Origin: Hygrocybe punicea
Lineage: Eukaryota; Basidiomycota; Agaricomycetes; Agaricales; Hygrophoraceae
DNA length: 64,000 nucleotides
NCBI GenBank assembly: GCA_963556145.1
Contig: OY744467.1
Location: 310,001 to 374,000, forward strand
Reading direction: 5' to 3'
Below the pieces are notes generated by a model. That model searched no databases, was not told where the DNA came from, and worked only from the letters and a program-made list of their open reading frames with translations. Numbering within the stretch: the first letter of the stretch is position 1; every line of letters begins with the position of its first letter. Made by a program: the position numbers and the translations under genes. Shown piece by piece: positions 34,231 to 47,100 of this stretch.

Positions 34231-36880
34231 TCAATTCTACATTGATGCCATGGAGTGCAAGACTTCTGCTTTCAACTTTTACTCAAAGCTCAGGAGGTTG
34301 ACAGACAACAATTTTCCACATTTAATACCAGTAATTTTGTTCTTTTCAAATTAGAATTTCAGACATTAATAAAATCTTTTCATAGGATCATTATTGTGAA
34401 TTAATGCGTGTGTCAAGGCAATAGAGAAACTTGCTTGATCTGAAATGTGCTGGCTTGGCACATGACCCCACCATTGATTGTAAAGATGGTGGTCTTGCAG
34501 TTTTTTGTCCAAGCTGTCCTCAACCTGGTATAAATGTGTCAGAGGATGAAATAAAATGCTCAGAGACACCATAAGTTATTTTGTCTGTTCTTGTGAGGTG
34601 TTCACACTGTCATAATGTGAAACAGATGGGTATACTATCCAAAAATTGTTGCAGATGGAAACTTTAAGCTAGATCATGTTATTTCTAAATGTCCTGAAAA
34701 GGATGTTTGGTTGAGTGATGGGCATCAGTTCATGACAGGTGAATCTGCATATCCGAGGCATCTTGCTAATTCTGTGGAAGAAATCCAGGTTTATCCTGTG
34801 GATATATTTCTATATATTGGCTGGTTCTTACAATTATTCAAGAAACACAAATGTAAAAATCACAGAGCAATCAGTCAGGCAAATGTGCATCATAAAGACC
34901 ATCTTCGTGCCACTGGAGTGGGAGCATGTGCTTGTGCAAATCATGGATGTTTTTATCCACATAGTGTTGTGGACTTTCAAAAGGGTGAAAGGTATGTCTT
35001 GCTTGTTAACACATGAACTATATTTACTTTGAGGGCCTAGACAAGTTAACATGGACTATGCATTCTGCCAGGCATTGGCTCAAAACTCACTCACACCAAA
35101 GGCCATTGGAATTTATGATATCATATGTTCATGGTCAAGAAACTTTCTTTGGTGGGTTTCTCAAAGCAGCACTTTAGATCTAAGAGAAGATCTTGAAATT
35201 CTATATGGCATTGGAAAATTTCATCTTGGAGCTCATAATCAAGAATGTTTTCCTCTGTATTCTCTCAACTTTATCCAAGGAGCTGGACAGATTGATGGGG
35301 AGATTCTGGAAACACTCTGGGCAAATTTGAATAAAGTTGCCAGTGCAACAGGTACAATGTCTCAGGCACATCATCAGGAGGTTCTGGATAATTATATGAA
35401 TGATTCCAATTGGAAGAAACTTATCAAGTCAGGTATGATTTCAATATGTCTTGATATACTTTTCTCAAATATTTGCAGCTCAATCTATTGCTAAAAAGTG
35501 GAACAAAGCTGTCCTTGAAAGAGAGGAGATGAAGGTTGCCTTGGATGAGTTGACTGACAGACTTAGTGATGAGTGGATTGCAGAATGGACATAGTTGGAA
35601 GAACTGGCTATGAATGAATGTGGGGACATGTTAAAAGTGTATGATGTAGCTGAAACCCATGGTAAGCTTCAGTTTATGTAGCTGCCATTCAGTATATTGA
35701 TATGTCAATCTAGCTTGCAGTCTTGCAGATGTGCAGTTGGAACTGGCTGAAATGGAAAACAAGTCTGGTGATAAGATGGGATATTCCAATATTTTGTCAA
35801 TAGGATTGAATGTGGAGGAGGAATAGTATGTATTTATTGATTTACTGAAGCTCATGTTATTTCTCACTTATTCTAACATGGAATGGCTCTTTGTCAGTAC
35901 ATATGAACACTGCACAGACCATCATTGGCTGACAAAAAGAACCTTCTCAAGAAACGACAGAAAGTCCAAGCTCATATTGTCAGCTTTGAAAAGAAGCTAT
36001 CAGCGCTCACTATCACGAATAATATAGAGAGTGCAGATCTCATCAGAATTGGTATGTCTGAGAGTGGGGATGAAGAAGAGGATCTATCAGATGATGAGGA
36101 AGAAATCAACCATACAGCTGAAAAGGTTATACTTCTGCTTCCATCAAATCTTACTCCAGAGTGTCAAAATTGGCCAGGACTAGTTGAAGGTGGCCTGGGG
36201 TGGAAAATCCGTCATAATGTGCAAAAAAGTCTGAATCATTCTCATATTTATAGATATCAACTTAATTGTTTTACCTGTAGATTCGGAATTCAAAAAGTAC
36301 TAAACAATCCACAAGAGTCTGGAGCCAGATTCACACACTGGATGGGAAAATTGCAACAATTGTAGCCAGCTACAATCATGCTCATGAAGGACGGCAGTGA
36401 CTTCGCTACATTGATTCCAATTATCATCCTATTAACAAAGGTGACCTTCAGATGCCTGCAGATATTACTGAGGCAAACAGAATTGGGCAAAAGTCTTACA
36501 AGCTGCCATGGCCCTGGAGAATTGGAAATCAGGATAGTGATGAATGAAGTGAATATATGAAAGACTGTGGGTGCATATCTGAGTGTTCAACACAGTTAAT
36601 AATGAAAGTATTTATAGTTTACAGGGTCAATTGTTTATGAAGCCATGCAAGATATCATCTATGGAATGAACAGGTCATTCAACTTCACCATGAGATGAAA
36701 TGGACCATCAACTACTTTAAATTCCACAAGGATAAGTAAGAAAATTGGGCAATGCAGCAAGAAATGGAGGGGGATGAGTCACTGTACAACCAGGGATTAA
36801 GAAGCTATGCTTCCAAGCAAGCTCAAACCTGGGCAAGGTTAGAGTCAAGAGCATATCATTTATTTGATTCAATTTTGGGG
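34210..36880 (+). pseudogene. KDZ family transposase, decayed
   Basis: Seen in order: FYIDAMECKTSAFNFYSKL, an intron, then RNLLDLKCAGLAHDPTID and GGLAVFCPSCPQPG (34.4-34.5 kb), FKLDHVISKCPEKDVWLSDG (34.66-34.73 kb), YDIICSWSRNF (35.12 kb), GKFHLGAHNQECFPLYSLNF and GAGQIDGEILETLWANL (35.2-35.34 kb), HHQEVLDNYMNDSNWKKL (35.37 kb), later an acidic tail and LPSNLTPECQNWPG. A TAG replaces the Trp expected before RNLLDL, and the frame changes several times. The N-terminal CxC2-like cysteine domain usual in the family is absent, with repeats lying in its place. Confidence 0.75.
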
Positions 36881-36956
36881 GATAGTAGAAGTACAAACAA
36901 GGTGTATTAAATTAGTGTGAACTTGACAAATGTACAACAAGTTTGGATGGTAACTG

Positions 36957-37660
36957 TTGGGCCAGGATTATGCTGAGAGCTCCAGCCTAGACCATCTCAG
37001 TTGGCCCAGGATATATCCTGACAGCATCAGCCTGGACCATCTCAGTTGGCCCAGGATATATCCTGGGAACATCAGCCTAGACCATCTCAGTTGGGCCAGG
37101 ATATATCCTGACAGCATCAGCCTGGACCATCCCAGTTGGGCCAGGATATATCCTGAGAATATCAGCCTAGACAATCCCAGTTGGCCTAGGATATATCCTG
37201 AGAATATCAGCCTAGACCATTTTAGTTGGCCCAGGATATATCCTGACAGCACCAGCCTACACCATCTCAGTTGGCCCAGGATATATCCTGAGAACATCAG
37301 CCTGGACCATCCCAGTTGGCCCAGGATATATCCTGAGAATATCAGCCTAGACCATTTTAGTTGGCCCAGGATATATCCTGACAGCACCAGCCTAGACCAT
37401 CTCAGTTGGCCCAGGATATATCCTGACAGCATCAGCCTGGACCATCCCAGTTGGGCCAGGATATATCCTGAGAATATCAGCCTAGACAATCCCAGTTGGC
37501 CTAGGATATATCCTGAGAATATCAGCCTAGACCATTTTAGTTGGCCCAGGATATATCCTGACAGCACCAGCCTACACCATCTCAGTTGGCCCAGGATATA
37601 TCCTGAGAACATCAGCCTGGACCATCCCAGTTGGCCCAGGATATATCTCAGGCTGATTCA
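36957..37660. repeat. 45-bp minisatellite, right arm of KDZ element
   Basis: About 15 units with the same CAGGATATATCCTG palindrome, inverted relative to the left array. It includes a duplicated multi-unit block (about 37.14-37.3 versus 37.44-37.6 kb), which shows higher-order expansion. Confidence 0.92.
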
Positions 37661-37831
37661 GCTATCCCCAAGTCAGTTGGGTGATCTCATTTTCAGGCAT
37701 CCCAAGTGAGTTGGTAATATCTTGCTGAATGCCCTGAATATTCCAGTACTGAATAGTCATAGCTTTCCTTGGAGTGATGGTTATGCTTGCCACCACATGA
37801 GGGGGATTTGTTACAGTTGTCACAGGGGATG

Positions 37832-38031
37832 GATGAGAAATTTATCATCAAATAATATTGAGATATCCACTCAAATATTAAAATTATTTTTGTTGTTATC
37901 ATAAGTCCAAAAACGTTGTAAAAAGTGGATAACGATATGTTTTCGACATTTTCGGACTTATGATAGCAACAAAATAATTTCAATATTTGAGTGGATATTT
38001 CAATATTATTTGATGGCCAAAATTCCTCATC
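37832..38031. repeat. 200-bp AT-rich inverted repeat
   Basis: Arms (CATCAAATAATATTGAGATA and near-complement) pair around a centre near 37.93 kb. No clear target duplication. It lies between the KDZ element and the second Helitron copy; the rest of 37.75-38.39 kb shows nothing else that I recognise. Confidence 0.6.
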
Positions 38032-38547
38032 TGTCTCCTATGTGTATCCCCACTTAATTGGTCCATAAAGTTGGCAGTTCTGGTTTATTACATATATTCA
38101 ATTTGAATGTTCATTAGCTTGAGTCATAGTAATCCAAGGTTGTCCTTCTCATGTTACCTGTGGTGGCTGTACTATGATAAACATGAACTGAAATTAATAC
38201 ATTTAATTTAGACAAACAGATTTTCAGTCACCAAGATCGATGTCTTATGCGATATCTGTGTATGCTTATTATCTTGCTCAATTGTTATGGTCATAGGAAA
38301 GTAACACAAGCCATTTTCAATAGAGCAAAAAAAGAAATGTACAGATATTGTACAAATGTAAAGAATGGCAGTAGAGGAGGACGTTGAGTGATGGCAAAAA
38401 AAAGCCCTACTGTCTTAATTCGAAAGTTGAATGTAAACGACGATTTCCCTGTGATATCTTTCAACAAACTTTTGTAGAACCTAACACTGGTGCTCTCAAC
38501 CTCAAGCATGGTGAACCTTGGATGAACACGGTGACACCTGAAGTTAC

Positions 38548-40196
38548 TGTTACATTTTTCAACTCCGCAACTCCGATTCCGACTTCACTACCCACGATGA
38601 CGATTCCACTTTACCATACCTTCCTTTTTTGTTCCCCTTTACCTTTTGTCTTCTTTTGGACATTGTTGTTTGTTCTTGTCCTTGTTCTCTTTTCTTCCTT
38701 TCTTCTTCTAGAACAATCCAGACCGACCATGGACACATCCCCACGTTACCTTGCTGTACCCGAATAGTCTCCTTGCCGACGGACATCATCGCTATTGTCT
38801 TTTCCCTCACCCTGACATATTGTTGACTTCATCCCACGACAAACCGATTCACAATGGCTGTACTCCCGACACAGCTCATTACTGTAATTGTTATTGGCAG
38901 CATTGCCATCACCTTCCTGATCGGTTTCTATCTTGTTATGATCTATCTTTGGCATCGGCACCAAAACCCTTCCGCCATTGATACTTCTGACTTCCACCTC
39001 AACAATATATCGACACGTAATTGACAATTGCCATTCCCGGATATTTGGTTTCCATATTCGTACCCTGTGCCCACCATTATCCTCCCTGACGATCCGACGA
39101 CATTCCTCACCTGCATGCGAACTCTGAACAATCCCCGATCACAAGACATTTCACTGTTCTCTCTAATCCGACCATCGCCGGAGCATACTCTTTTGGACTT
39201 CGACCACAGACCATACGACTTCCCAAACAGTGAACCAACCCCTATCGTATATTGTTCGCACGACACCGCTTCAATGCAGTACCCGACGACTTGTTCCCAC
39301 AGCTTGTCACTCATGCCATGACTCGAAACCTGGACCCACATTCATTTATCCTTTTCCATCTTTCATCTTGATACCTCCCACACTCGTTTACAATGATACC
39401 CTTTCTTGGACGAATACCGACATCAGGTGGATTGCATTGTTCCACAGACAGGACAAGACATTGCTCCTCGATACGTCATCGACACAGACATCATCATCCG
39501 GTACAGCTTATGCTGTTCACATGTCTGACCTCGACTATCCCACCATCCTAGTTGGTTTTCCCTCCATACATTCCTTTGTTTTCCTTTATATCGACCTTTC
39601 GCTATGTCCCCGCTACCTCAAGACACTCTCATCACCAATCCTACACTGGACGATACCCATCTTCGACCCGACCGTGCAATGCACTTGCCAGACTGCGCAC
39701 TTGCCTGTTACAGCAAGTGTAGACCCCGAATAGGCAATTCTGCACATCACATGATCCGATGACAAATCATCCGAGTCATCCGGACCCCCTCTATTCCTCA
39801 ATGACACCTGGGCCTCCAGTTGGATCGCGAGAACATCGACATGAGGACGCCTCATGTCCGCCTCATGGTGAAAACGTGTAGTTGGACATGTTGTAGCTTC
39901 ATGGTTGGATTCCCATTTACCTCCCCTCAAGTCCATTCACTATATCTACTGTCCTTGTTGTTGGTTCGGACTTTTTCTTTTTTTCCTTTCCTTACGTTTA
40001 GTCTGGTTCTTGGGGCAGACTCATCTTGTTTTGGGTAACCCCCACGGCTCGCAATGACATTAGACCTTGACCCCCCCTTCTTAGCAGTGTTGTCTTAGCT
40101 GTAAGCAACAGTGAAAGCTGCTGTTCTCCCCTCTGGAAGCCGATCCCCTGTTAAGTTGATTGTTGCCGGAGCCCGCTGCAGAAGCGATCCGTAACA
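38548..40196 (+). mobile_element. solo LTR, 1.65 kb family, copy 2
   Basis: 1,649 bp from TGTTACATTTTTC to GATCCGTAACA, with 5-bp duplication GTTAC at 38543-38547 and 40197-40201. Inserted in Helitron Rep between codons corresponding to TPEVT and the following residues of copy 1. A pyrimidine-rich stretch with a possible CTAG acceptor near 38.71 kb lies upstream of the membrane-peptide ORF. Confidence 0.92.
38854..39024 (+). CDS. 56-residue single-pass membrane peptide in LTR (copy 2)
   Basis: Intact ATG-TGA ORF. Hydrophobic helix at residues 8-33, then WHRHQNPSAID and a polar tail. It follows a 12-codon upstream ORF (MDTSPRYLAVPE) that starts just after the pyrimidine-rich tract. Context and conservation are as for the copy at 12475. 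Confidence 0.55.
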   Translation: MAVLPTQLITVIVIGSIAITFLIGFYLVMIYLWHRHQNPSAIDTSDFHLNNISTRN

Positions 40197-40232
40197 GTTA
40201 CATATATGCTACAATGCAATTCTGATGTGACC

Positions 40233-41576
40233 TAGTGTTGCCAAAGTTCGGTTCGGTCCGGTTTTTCGCCTTTTTTGGAAAACCGGAACCGAAACCGTTG
40301 GTTCAGTTCAGCCAAATGCCGAACTGGAACTGGAACCATGTCAAACGGTTTCAACACATTCGGTCTGCGTTCCAACATGGTTTGAACTGCGAACCAACCT
40401 CCAAATCTCCTCGTGAAGACCAGGCACACATCAATTGATGTGGCGCTGGGTTTTACGAGGGAAGCAGGAGGTGGGATGGGAGGTGGGGTGGTTGTAGGAA
40501 CTCGAGGAGGAGAGGAGATGGGGATGCTGCTAGCCCCCTCACCCCCTCACCACCTATTTGACCTTGCGACACCAGACACACGTCAATTGACGCGTCACCA
40601 TGTGTTCGCAAGGTGGAACGGGGTTAGGGGCGTCTTTGGGCTGGGGCATCTTCAGGCTGGGGCGTCTTTGGGCCCGGTACGGTGTATTGGTGGGCAGATG
40701 GAGGCGGGATGGTCGAACGTGTGGACCGTGCCTGTCTGTGGTGGTGGGGAAAATTCAACAGCAAACGAAAAAAGACTTACCTGGTGACCAGGGGTGGGTG
40801 CACCACTCTCCCGGCCAGTTCTCTTGCTTTCCGCATTTTTGTTGTGTGTGGTTGTTGCCGTTGCCATTGCCATTGCCACTGCTGTTGTCATTGTCATTGC
40901 CGTTTTTTTTGCCATTGTTGTTGTTGTTGTGGTTGCTGCTGCTGCGATTGTGGTTGCTGTCACTGGGGGTCATTTGGCCGTTGTTGTTGTTGTTGTTGTT
41001 GTTGTTGTCATTGTCGTTGGGGTGGTGGCATTGGTGGTGGTGGTGGTGGTGTTTTTTTATTTTATTTTATTTTATTTTTTCCCAGTTTATTCTCCTTTAC
41101 AGTACATTGTATGTAGAGATTCCTGTTGGTGGTGGTGTTGTCACTGCCGTTGCTGCTGCCGCTGCTGCCATCGATTCACTCCGACTCATGTTGGAACGCG
41201 AGGGAGGTGGTTGGGTGGAGTTGACCGCGGGCACCTGAGTTATGCGGTCAAGGTGGGCCATGGGGGGCTGTTCTATGTAAGATAATGTCAGTAAATGATG
41301 AAATCAAGCCATTACTTACCGTGGTTCTTGAGTAACGTTAGTGTTGAGTCGAAATTGAAGTCTCGCGCGTGTATGTTTAAGGTCACATGACCTAAGTTCA
41401 TGCAACTGCATACAAAAAAATGCGAAAAATTGAGTATCTAAATGAGTATCTACGTAGGTAAATATATATTACAGTTCGTGGTTTGAACTGTGTTTGAACG
41501 TGGTTTGAACCGCATGTCAGTGCCAGAACCGCAAACCGGGTTCAGATTGGTTCCAAACCGAACTTCAGCATCACTA
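40233..41576. mobile_element. hAT-like non-autonomous element A
   Basis: 1,344 bp with ends TAGTGTTGCCAAAGTTCGGT and ...CTTCAGCATCACTA, flanked by the perfect 8-bp duplication ATGTGACC (40225-40232 and 41577-41584). TAGNG-type ends and 8-bp duplications define hAT elements. It has many GAACCG/CGGTTC subterminal repeats, two palindromic modules (40409-40460 and 40562-40613) and a GTT/GCC triplet tract (40.84-41.17 kb). No transposase. It sits in Helitron copy 2. Confidence 0.92.
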
Positions 41577-41639
41577 ATGTGACCAGCTTATTATCAGGTA
41601 CTGCTGTAAAGGCCATAGTTGCATACATAACAGATTATA

Positions 41640-43171
41640 TTACAAAATTCTCCTTGAAGACCTATAGCATTTTTTAAGTGATAAAAAGTATTTTTGATAA
41701 GAATTCCGAAATGATTGGTGGCGACCTGTAAAGAAAAGACAAAGTCAGAAAACTGTTTACACAAATAGTCAATTCACTCACCTCCAAAATGGAAATTGGT
41801 GCTCCAATGGCTTCATTATATGTCCTTGGAAATCCTGATCACTACACCAGTCATAAATTCGTGCCATTCTTTTGGAGATCTTATGTTAAAGAGGTTATCA
41901 GTGCATGGTCTGATGAAGAAATTGCTAATATATGTGAAGACCAAAACAATGCACAAAAGGTTGTTATTGGTAAGAATAATGGTGCATACATTGGACTTTC
42001 CAAAGTAAATAATTATATGTTCAGACCCGCCTTGTATGATAATGTATCACTATATGACTGGATATGTCTCGCCACTATGGAACCAAATAAAAGACGCACC
42101 AAAACAAAAACCAAAAGGGCCAGAAAAGAACCCATGCAAAACCATATTTTGGACAATCTAGGCTGTCATGATTTGTCTGACTCTTTCACTGAACCTACTA
42201 ATGTTGAATATTCCAGTGATGACAACTTGTCTGATGTCGTTGACAATGATATACTCATGGAGATAGATGAAATTCCAAAACCTGATAGTTTAAATAGAAA
42301 TGCAGGTTCAGAAATAGCTGATAAAACAAATGAAGTTGATCTCAATAAATTGACAAAAATTGAAAATGATTATACTTTACATCCCAATCATCCACAATAT
42401 CTTACCCACCATGCCAAAATGAAAGGGGATGATCCCTTCATAGTTCCTAATTTTATTCCAAACACTTTGCCAAGGGCTGACCGTGGTGATTGAGAATATT
42501 ATTGTTGTACAATGTTAACATTTTTCAAGCCATGGAGAAGTGGCAAAGAACTCAAATGTAAATTACAAACATGGGATAATGCTTTTATAGACCACGAGTT
42601 TTCTAAAAGAGAGCTGGAGATCATGAAATACTTTGGTCTGCGGTATGACTGTTTGGATGCAAGAGATGATTTCTCTGCTAAATGTCAGAAGAATAATACT
42701 GCAGATATAAGGTATTCATGGGCAACTTCAAACAGTCTTGATGAACTGGATGACATGCACATTACTGAATTAGCATTTAATGGCGACGACTTCAACAACA
42801 ACATTGATGAAGACAATAATGACATGGAAATACTCCTGAAACTTGGTCATAAAGGACAAAAGAGGAAGGATCAAATGCTAATAGCTGAAAGAACTTTGAA
42901 AAGGTCAGGATGGCTCAATGATTGTATTGATGGTACCCCAGATATAGGACCTTTGATACCTATAGAACCATCTGTAGTACAATCAGCAAAATTTTGGAGA
43001 GCTGCAGTCCTTGCAAAGAAAAAAGAAATCATTGATGACAGAAATAAAAATTTACCAACAAACACAGCAACCATAGATAAATTGGCAAATTTCCAATATA
43101 ATGATGTCAAGATAGTGGATGCAGCATACATCAATCATATGTTTATTCCTGCAAACAGAGCTGATCGTCAT
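41640..43171 (+). pseudogene. Helitron copy 2: Rep end and helicase N-terminal part
   Basis: Starts near the tyrosine motif (AYITDYITKF, about 41.62 kb), has the same stops as copy 1 up to EIGAPMASLYV (ATG 41789), the same TGA after RADRGD near 42491, then continues MLTFFKPWRSGKEL to RADRH at 43171, where the LINE poly-T begins. The helicase continues at 55229 as LID. Confidence 0.9.
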
Positions 43172-43581
43172 TTTTTTTTTTTTTGTCAATTTTATTGTCC
43201 TGCAGGGCTGTACCCTATGTCAGACATTACATGTGAGGCATGAGTAGTTGTGGAATGTGGATATGGGTATCTAGGTTTGGGATTTTAACCATTGTGTGAA
43301 CTCAGTTTGTGAATGCAACCACAACGAAGTAAGTTCCCCGTGGTCCCAGCATATCCGATACTGTTTTAGTCACCTGATCTGAGAGAGCGCCTAAGGATCG
43401 CTAGCGTGGGTACGGTGTGGTGGGGTCTGGGCTGATTAAGTGCTCGGCCGATAGAACAGTCATGCATGGGATGGATAATGCTGCTGTGAGGGGGGAGGTG
43501 GAATGATGATGATGGGATGGGGGTGTGGGATGTGGAGTGTGGGAGGTATTCTTTGGTTGTGGGTCCTGGGTCGTATCGTGA

Positions 43582-43623
43582 GGGTGTTGGTGTTGGTGTT
43601 GGTGTTGGTGTTGGTGTTGGTGT
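43582..43623. repeat. (GGTGTT)n microsatellite in LINE 3' region
   Basis: About seven perfect hexamer copies in the non-coding 3' part of the LINE, between the A-tail and the RNase H stop. The surrounding 43.2-44.1 kb is otherwise the LINE 3' untranslated region. Confidence 0.85.
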
Positions 43624-44171
43624 GTACGTTGGTCTTTTCTTTTTCTCTTCTCGTGGTAGGGGGTGTAGTGGGTATCTCGACGTGAGCAAGCGAGTACGTG
43701 TGTGTGCAAGTGTGCGGTAAGGTGGGAGGAGCGTGCTGTGGGAATTGTTAGTTACGTGTTGTGTGGAGAGTGAAGGTCACCGAATGAGTCTTTGAATCTG
43801 CCCGTGCGTCGCACGTATTTTATTAGCTCTTTAATCCCTTTCGGTTCATTGAGGAGGTAGGTGAGGGAGGTGGCATGAGTTCTTAATACGTTGACTAGCG
43901 CGTGATGTGGCGCTCTATAACAGGGACATTTGAATAGGAAGTGGTGAATGGTTTCTGTAGCCTGCTCGCATTTTGGACATGTGTTGGTGTCAGATCTTTT
44001 TATTTTGTGTAAGTATGAGTTAAGTGGAAGGTGGGTGGTGCGGATTTGTGTTATCAGGCTGGTCTGGGGACATGTCAGGTTAGCTGAGGATTTTAGGAAT
44101 TTGCTAATGGGGAAGTTAGGGTCTATGCGTGTGAAGTGGATGTATCGTGGTGAGTGGCTCCAGTCCTCCTT

Positions 44172-47100
44172 CTATTGTTGTGTTAGGCGTTTGATGAAGG
44201 TTGATTTGAGGGCTGAGGTGTTGGATGGAAAGTGGTGTGTGTGGAGTGGAGGTGGTAGGCGATGTCGTGGGCTGGAGAATCCCCTCACTGCTTTCTTGGC
44301 TTCGGCATCGACTTTCTCGTTGCCCATGACCCCAGTGTGGCTTGAGACCCATTTGATAGCGATGGTAAGTAGATTGTTGGTGTCGATGAGTCGTTGCGCT
44401 GCCTTATGGAAGATGTTTACGGTGTGCTGCCCTGAACGGGCACTGTTAGAGGTTAGGGCATGGATGGTGGACTGGCAGTCTATATAAATAGAGACATTAC
44501 GTAGCATAGATTCGTGGCTTAGGAGGTGTAGCGCTAGAGTGCCCGCTACGTTCTCCGCTTCTACATTGTGGTGGTCTTTACTGGAGCCAAGATGAAAGCG
44601 TAAGATTTTTGGTCGTGTTTGTCCTGTTCTGTATAGCATCGCTGCCGCTCCTACTCCACCGTCGATGGTAGAACCGTCGGTGTATATTTTTATATTGGCA
44701 GTGTCGGCGTCGTGTCACCTAATGGAGTCTTCTCTCGTGGCTGGGATGGAGGTGTGGATTGAGTGGCATATGCCTGGGTGCGGAGATGATGGGGAGATTG
44801 GTTCTATGTTGTCTGGGTCGATATGATAGAGGTGAGTGAGTAGGTGGAGGGGAGATTTGTGTTTGGATACGAGCTGTCTAGCGCATTTTCTTATAGGTTT
44901 GTGTACAGGGTGTGACGCTGGTAGAGCCGCTATCCTGACGATTGATCTGTGGCAAACTTTTAGCATTAGTAAGTCGATAGGGAGGGTGTTAGCATGTAGA
45001 TCCAGCAGGTCGTTCGGAGTTGTCCTTAAGGATCCCATGATGGGGATCAAAGCGATCCATTGGACCCTAGTTAGTTCTCGCATAGCTCTTACTGACCCCT
45101 TCCTGTGGGAGCTGTTGGCCGGTTTGTGTATCGGGGTGTACCAGACATCTGCGGCGTAGGTCATTTTTGGGATGGCAACCGCCGTGTAGAGCCGTCGCAT
45201 GAGTTTCCTTGGTATTCCCAATTTTGGTCGCGCTAATCTTCGGAATAAGTGAATCCACTTGGTGGTCTTGGCTATTGCATTTTCCCTTTGTTTGTGCCAG
45301 CGTAGGTTTTGGTCCATGATGATACCTAATAATTGGTGCGTTTTAACGGGTTTGATAATAGTTTCGTTTAGGAATAGGGAGGGCCTATCTATGTCACTGC
45401 GTTGTGAGAAGTCGATTAGCGTGAATTTAGTCGTTTCAAATTTGGAATTATGATCTTTTGACCAGGTGTAGGCCCCACCTTGTTTGGTCATGATCTTTTG
45501 GATTAGTTCATTGGTTTCTGTAAAGTTTCTGCCTTCTATGTATAAGTCCGCGTCGTCGTCGAAGGCTACAGCTAGTTCATGTTGACCTGTAGGTATCTCA
45601 AGCAAGTCAGCATTGTAGAATAGATAGATAATCATGGAAATAGGGTCGCCCTGTCCTATGCCGTTTTTTAGGTGGATCGGGTCGGATCCAAAGTCGTCAA
45701 ATGTTAGCCGGGTTGTTCAATCCTTCAGCAGGTTGCTGATAAAGAGGACCAGGACTTCTGGTATCTGCCTTTTGCGCAGGTTGTGGAGGAGGCGGTCGGT
45801 GACTGTGTTTGGGAAGGCACCTTCAATATCTAGGTATAGTATGGCTGCTACCCGTTTGTTTCGCCAGGCATGCTTTATGCGATGTACGAGGACATGCATG
45901 GAGTCAGTCGTCGTTCTTCCTGGTCGTCCTCCGAAGTGGTGGGGGGGTAGGAGTTGGTGTTCGTCGGCTAGGTGGGTGATGACTTCTGAAATGATAGATG
46001 TTAGCAATTTAGGGAGCGTGTTTAGTAGGACTATAGGACGGTAAGCTTTGGGTATATCGTATCTGGGCTTATCTGGTTTGCGAAGCGTGCAGGTGATGGA
46101 GTCTTTCCAGGGGTCGTGGTAGATGTTGAGTGAGAGTATGGCGTTGAAGATGGTGTGGATGCGGTCGATAATGATGGTCAAGGTTTCCTTGAGTACAGTG
46201 TTCGGGATACCGTCAGGACCGTGAGCTTTGTAGGGGTGGATTTTCGCAATGTGTCTTGCGATCATTTCTTTGGAGATGCTTGCCATGTATGGAATTTGGG
46301 TTGGGTATGTGTAGTCCGGTGGGACCGTGGGGTGTTCGGGTGGAGGCGGGAAGAAGGCCTTGGCTATTGCTTGGCTTTTGGCTTCGTTTGAAGTTGTGTA
46401 GGTCTTGCTGCCGTCTGGTTGGGTAAGCTCTAGAGAGGGGATGGAGGTTTTGCCCCCATCCCCTCTGGGGTTATCACTTATGGGATTAGAGGCGCATTTA
46501 TTGATCGTCCATATGTTGTGGTCATTTGTGTCGCTGAGGAAGGCAGCCCAGTGTTTTTCTTTGGCTTTGATTATTTCGTCGCCATAGTGGCTACGTGCTG
46601 TTCTGTGTTCTTGATGACTGGGGTGAGTAGCATCTCTGCAGTGTCGATGTGAAAGACGACTTAGCCTGTTTTTGGTTCGTTTCAATTTGTTTAGTTGGGG
46701 TGTCCACCAATGCTTGGAGTGTGGGCATGGAGCATTAAGAGGGACTACTGCTCCTATTGTCGATTGTAGCAAGTTTGTTAACGTGGTTACGGCGTCATCG
46801 AGTTGTTGTTGTGATGTTATCGGGGTTGGTGGGGGGAGCTGTTTCAGTGTATTGTCTAAGTGGGTTCGGAATGTGTCCCAGTTGACGTTACGAAAGTTGT
46901 GTGATGGCTTTTCAGGCCGCGTTCTGGTTGGGAATGATATGGACATAAGTAGTGGTAGATGATCGGTTCCAGTTGGTCAATGATCAGGTTTGGTGTCACA
47001 GGTCAAGATGAGGTCGCTTGTTTTGGCAGTGCAGAACACATTGTCGGTCCTGGTCCAGTTTTTGGTCGCCATGGATTCGAGGGTAGGCAGGCCCTTGGGA

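Larger units (their letters stand above)
29700..37736 (+). mobile_element. KDZ (Kyakuja-Dileera-Zisupton) DNA transposon, degenerate
   Basis: Bounded by the 9-bp direct repeat AATATTCCA at 29691-29699 and 37737-37745. Just inside, the ends are inverted: ATTCAGCAAGATATTACC on the left and its complement on the right. Beyond that, both sides carry long arrays of the same 45-bp unit in opposite orientation. It contains a KDZ transposase pseudogene (34.2-36.9 kb), a broken minus-strand gene (30.9-32.2 kb), a foldback insertion and a block of palindromic modules. The extreme tips (CCAG and CAGGGC) do not match perfectly. Confidence 0.8.
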
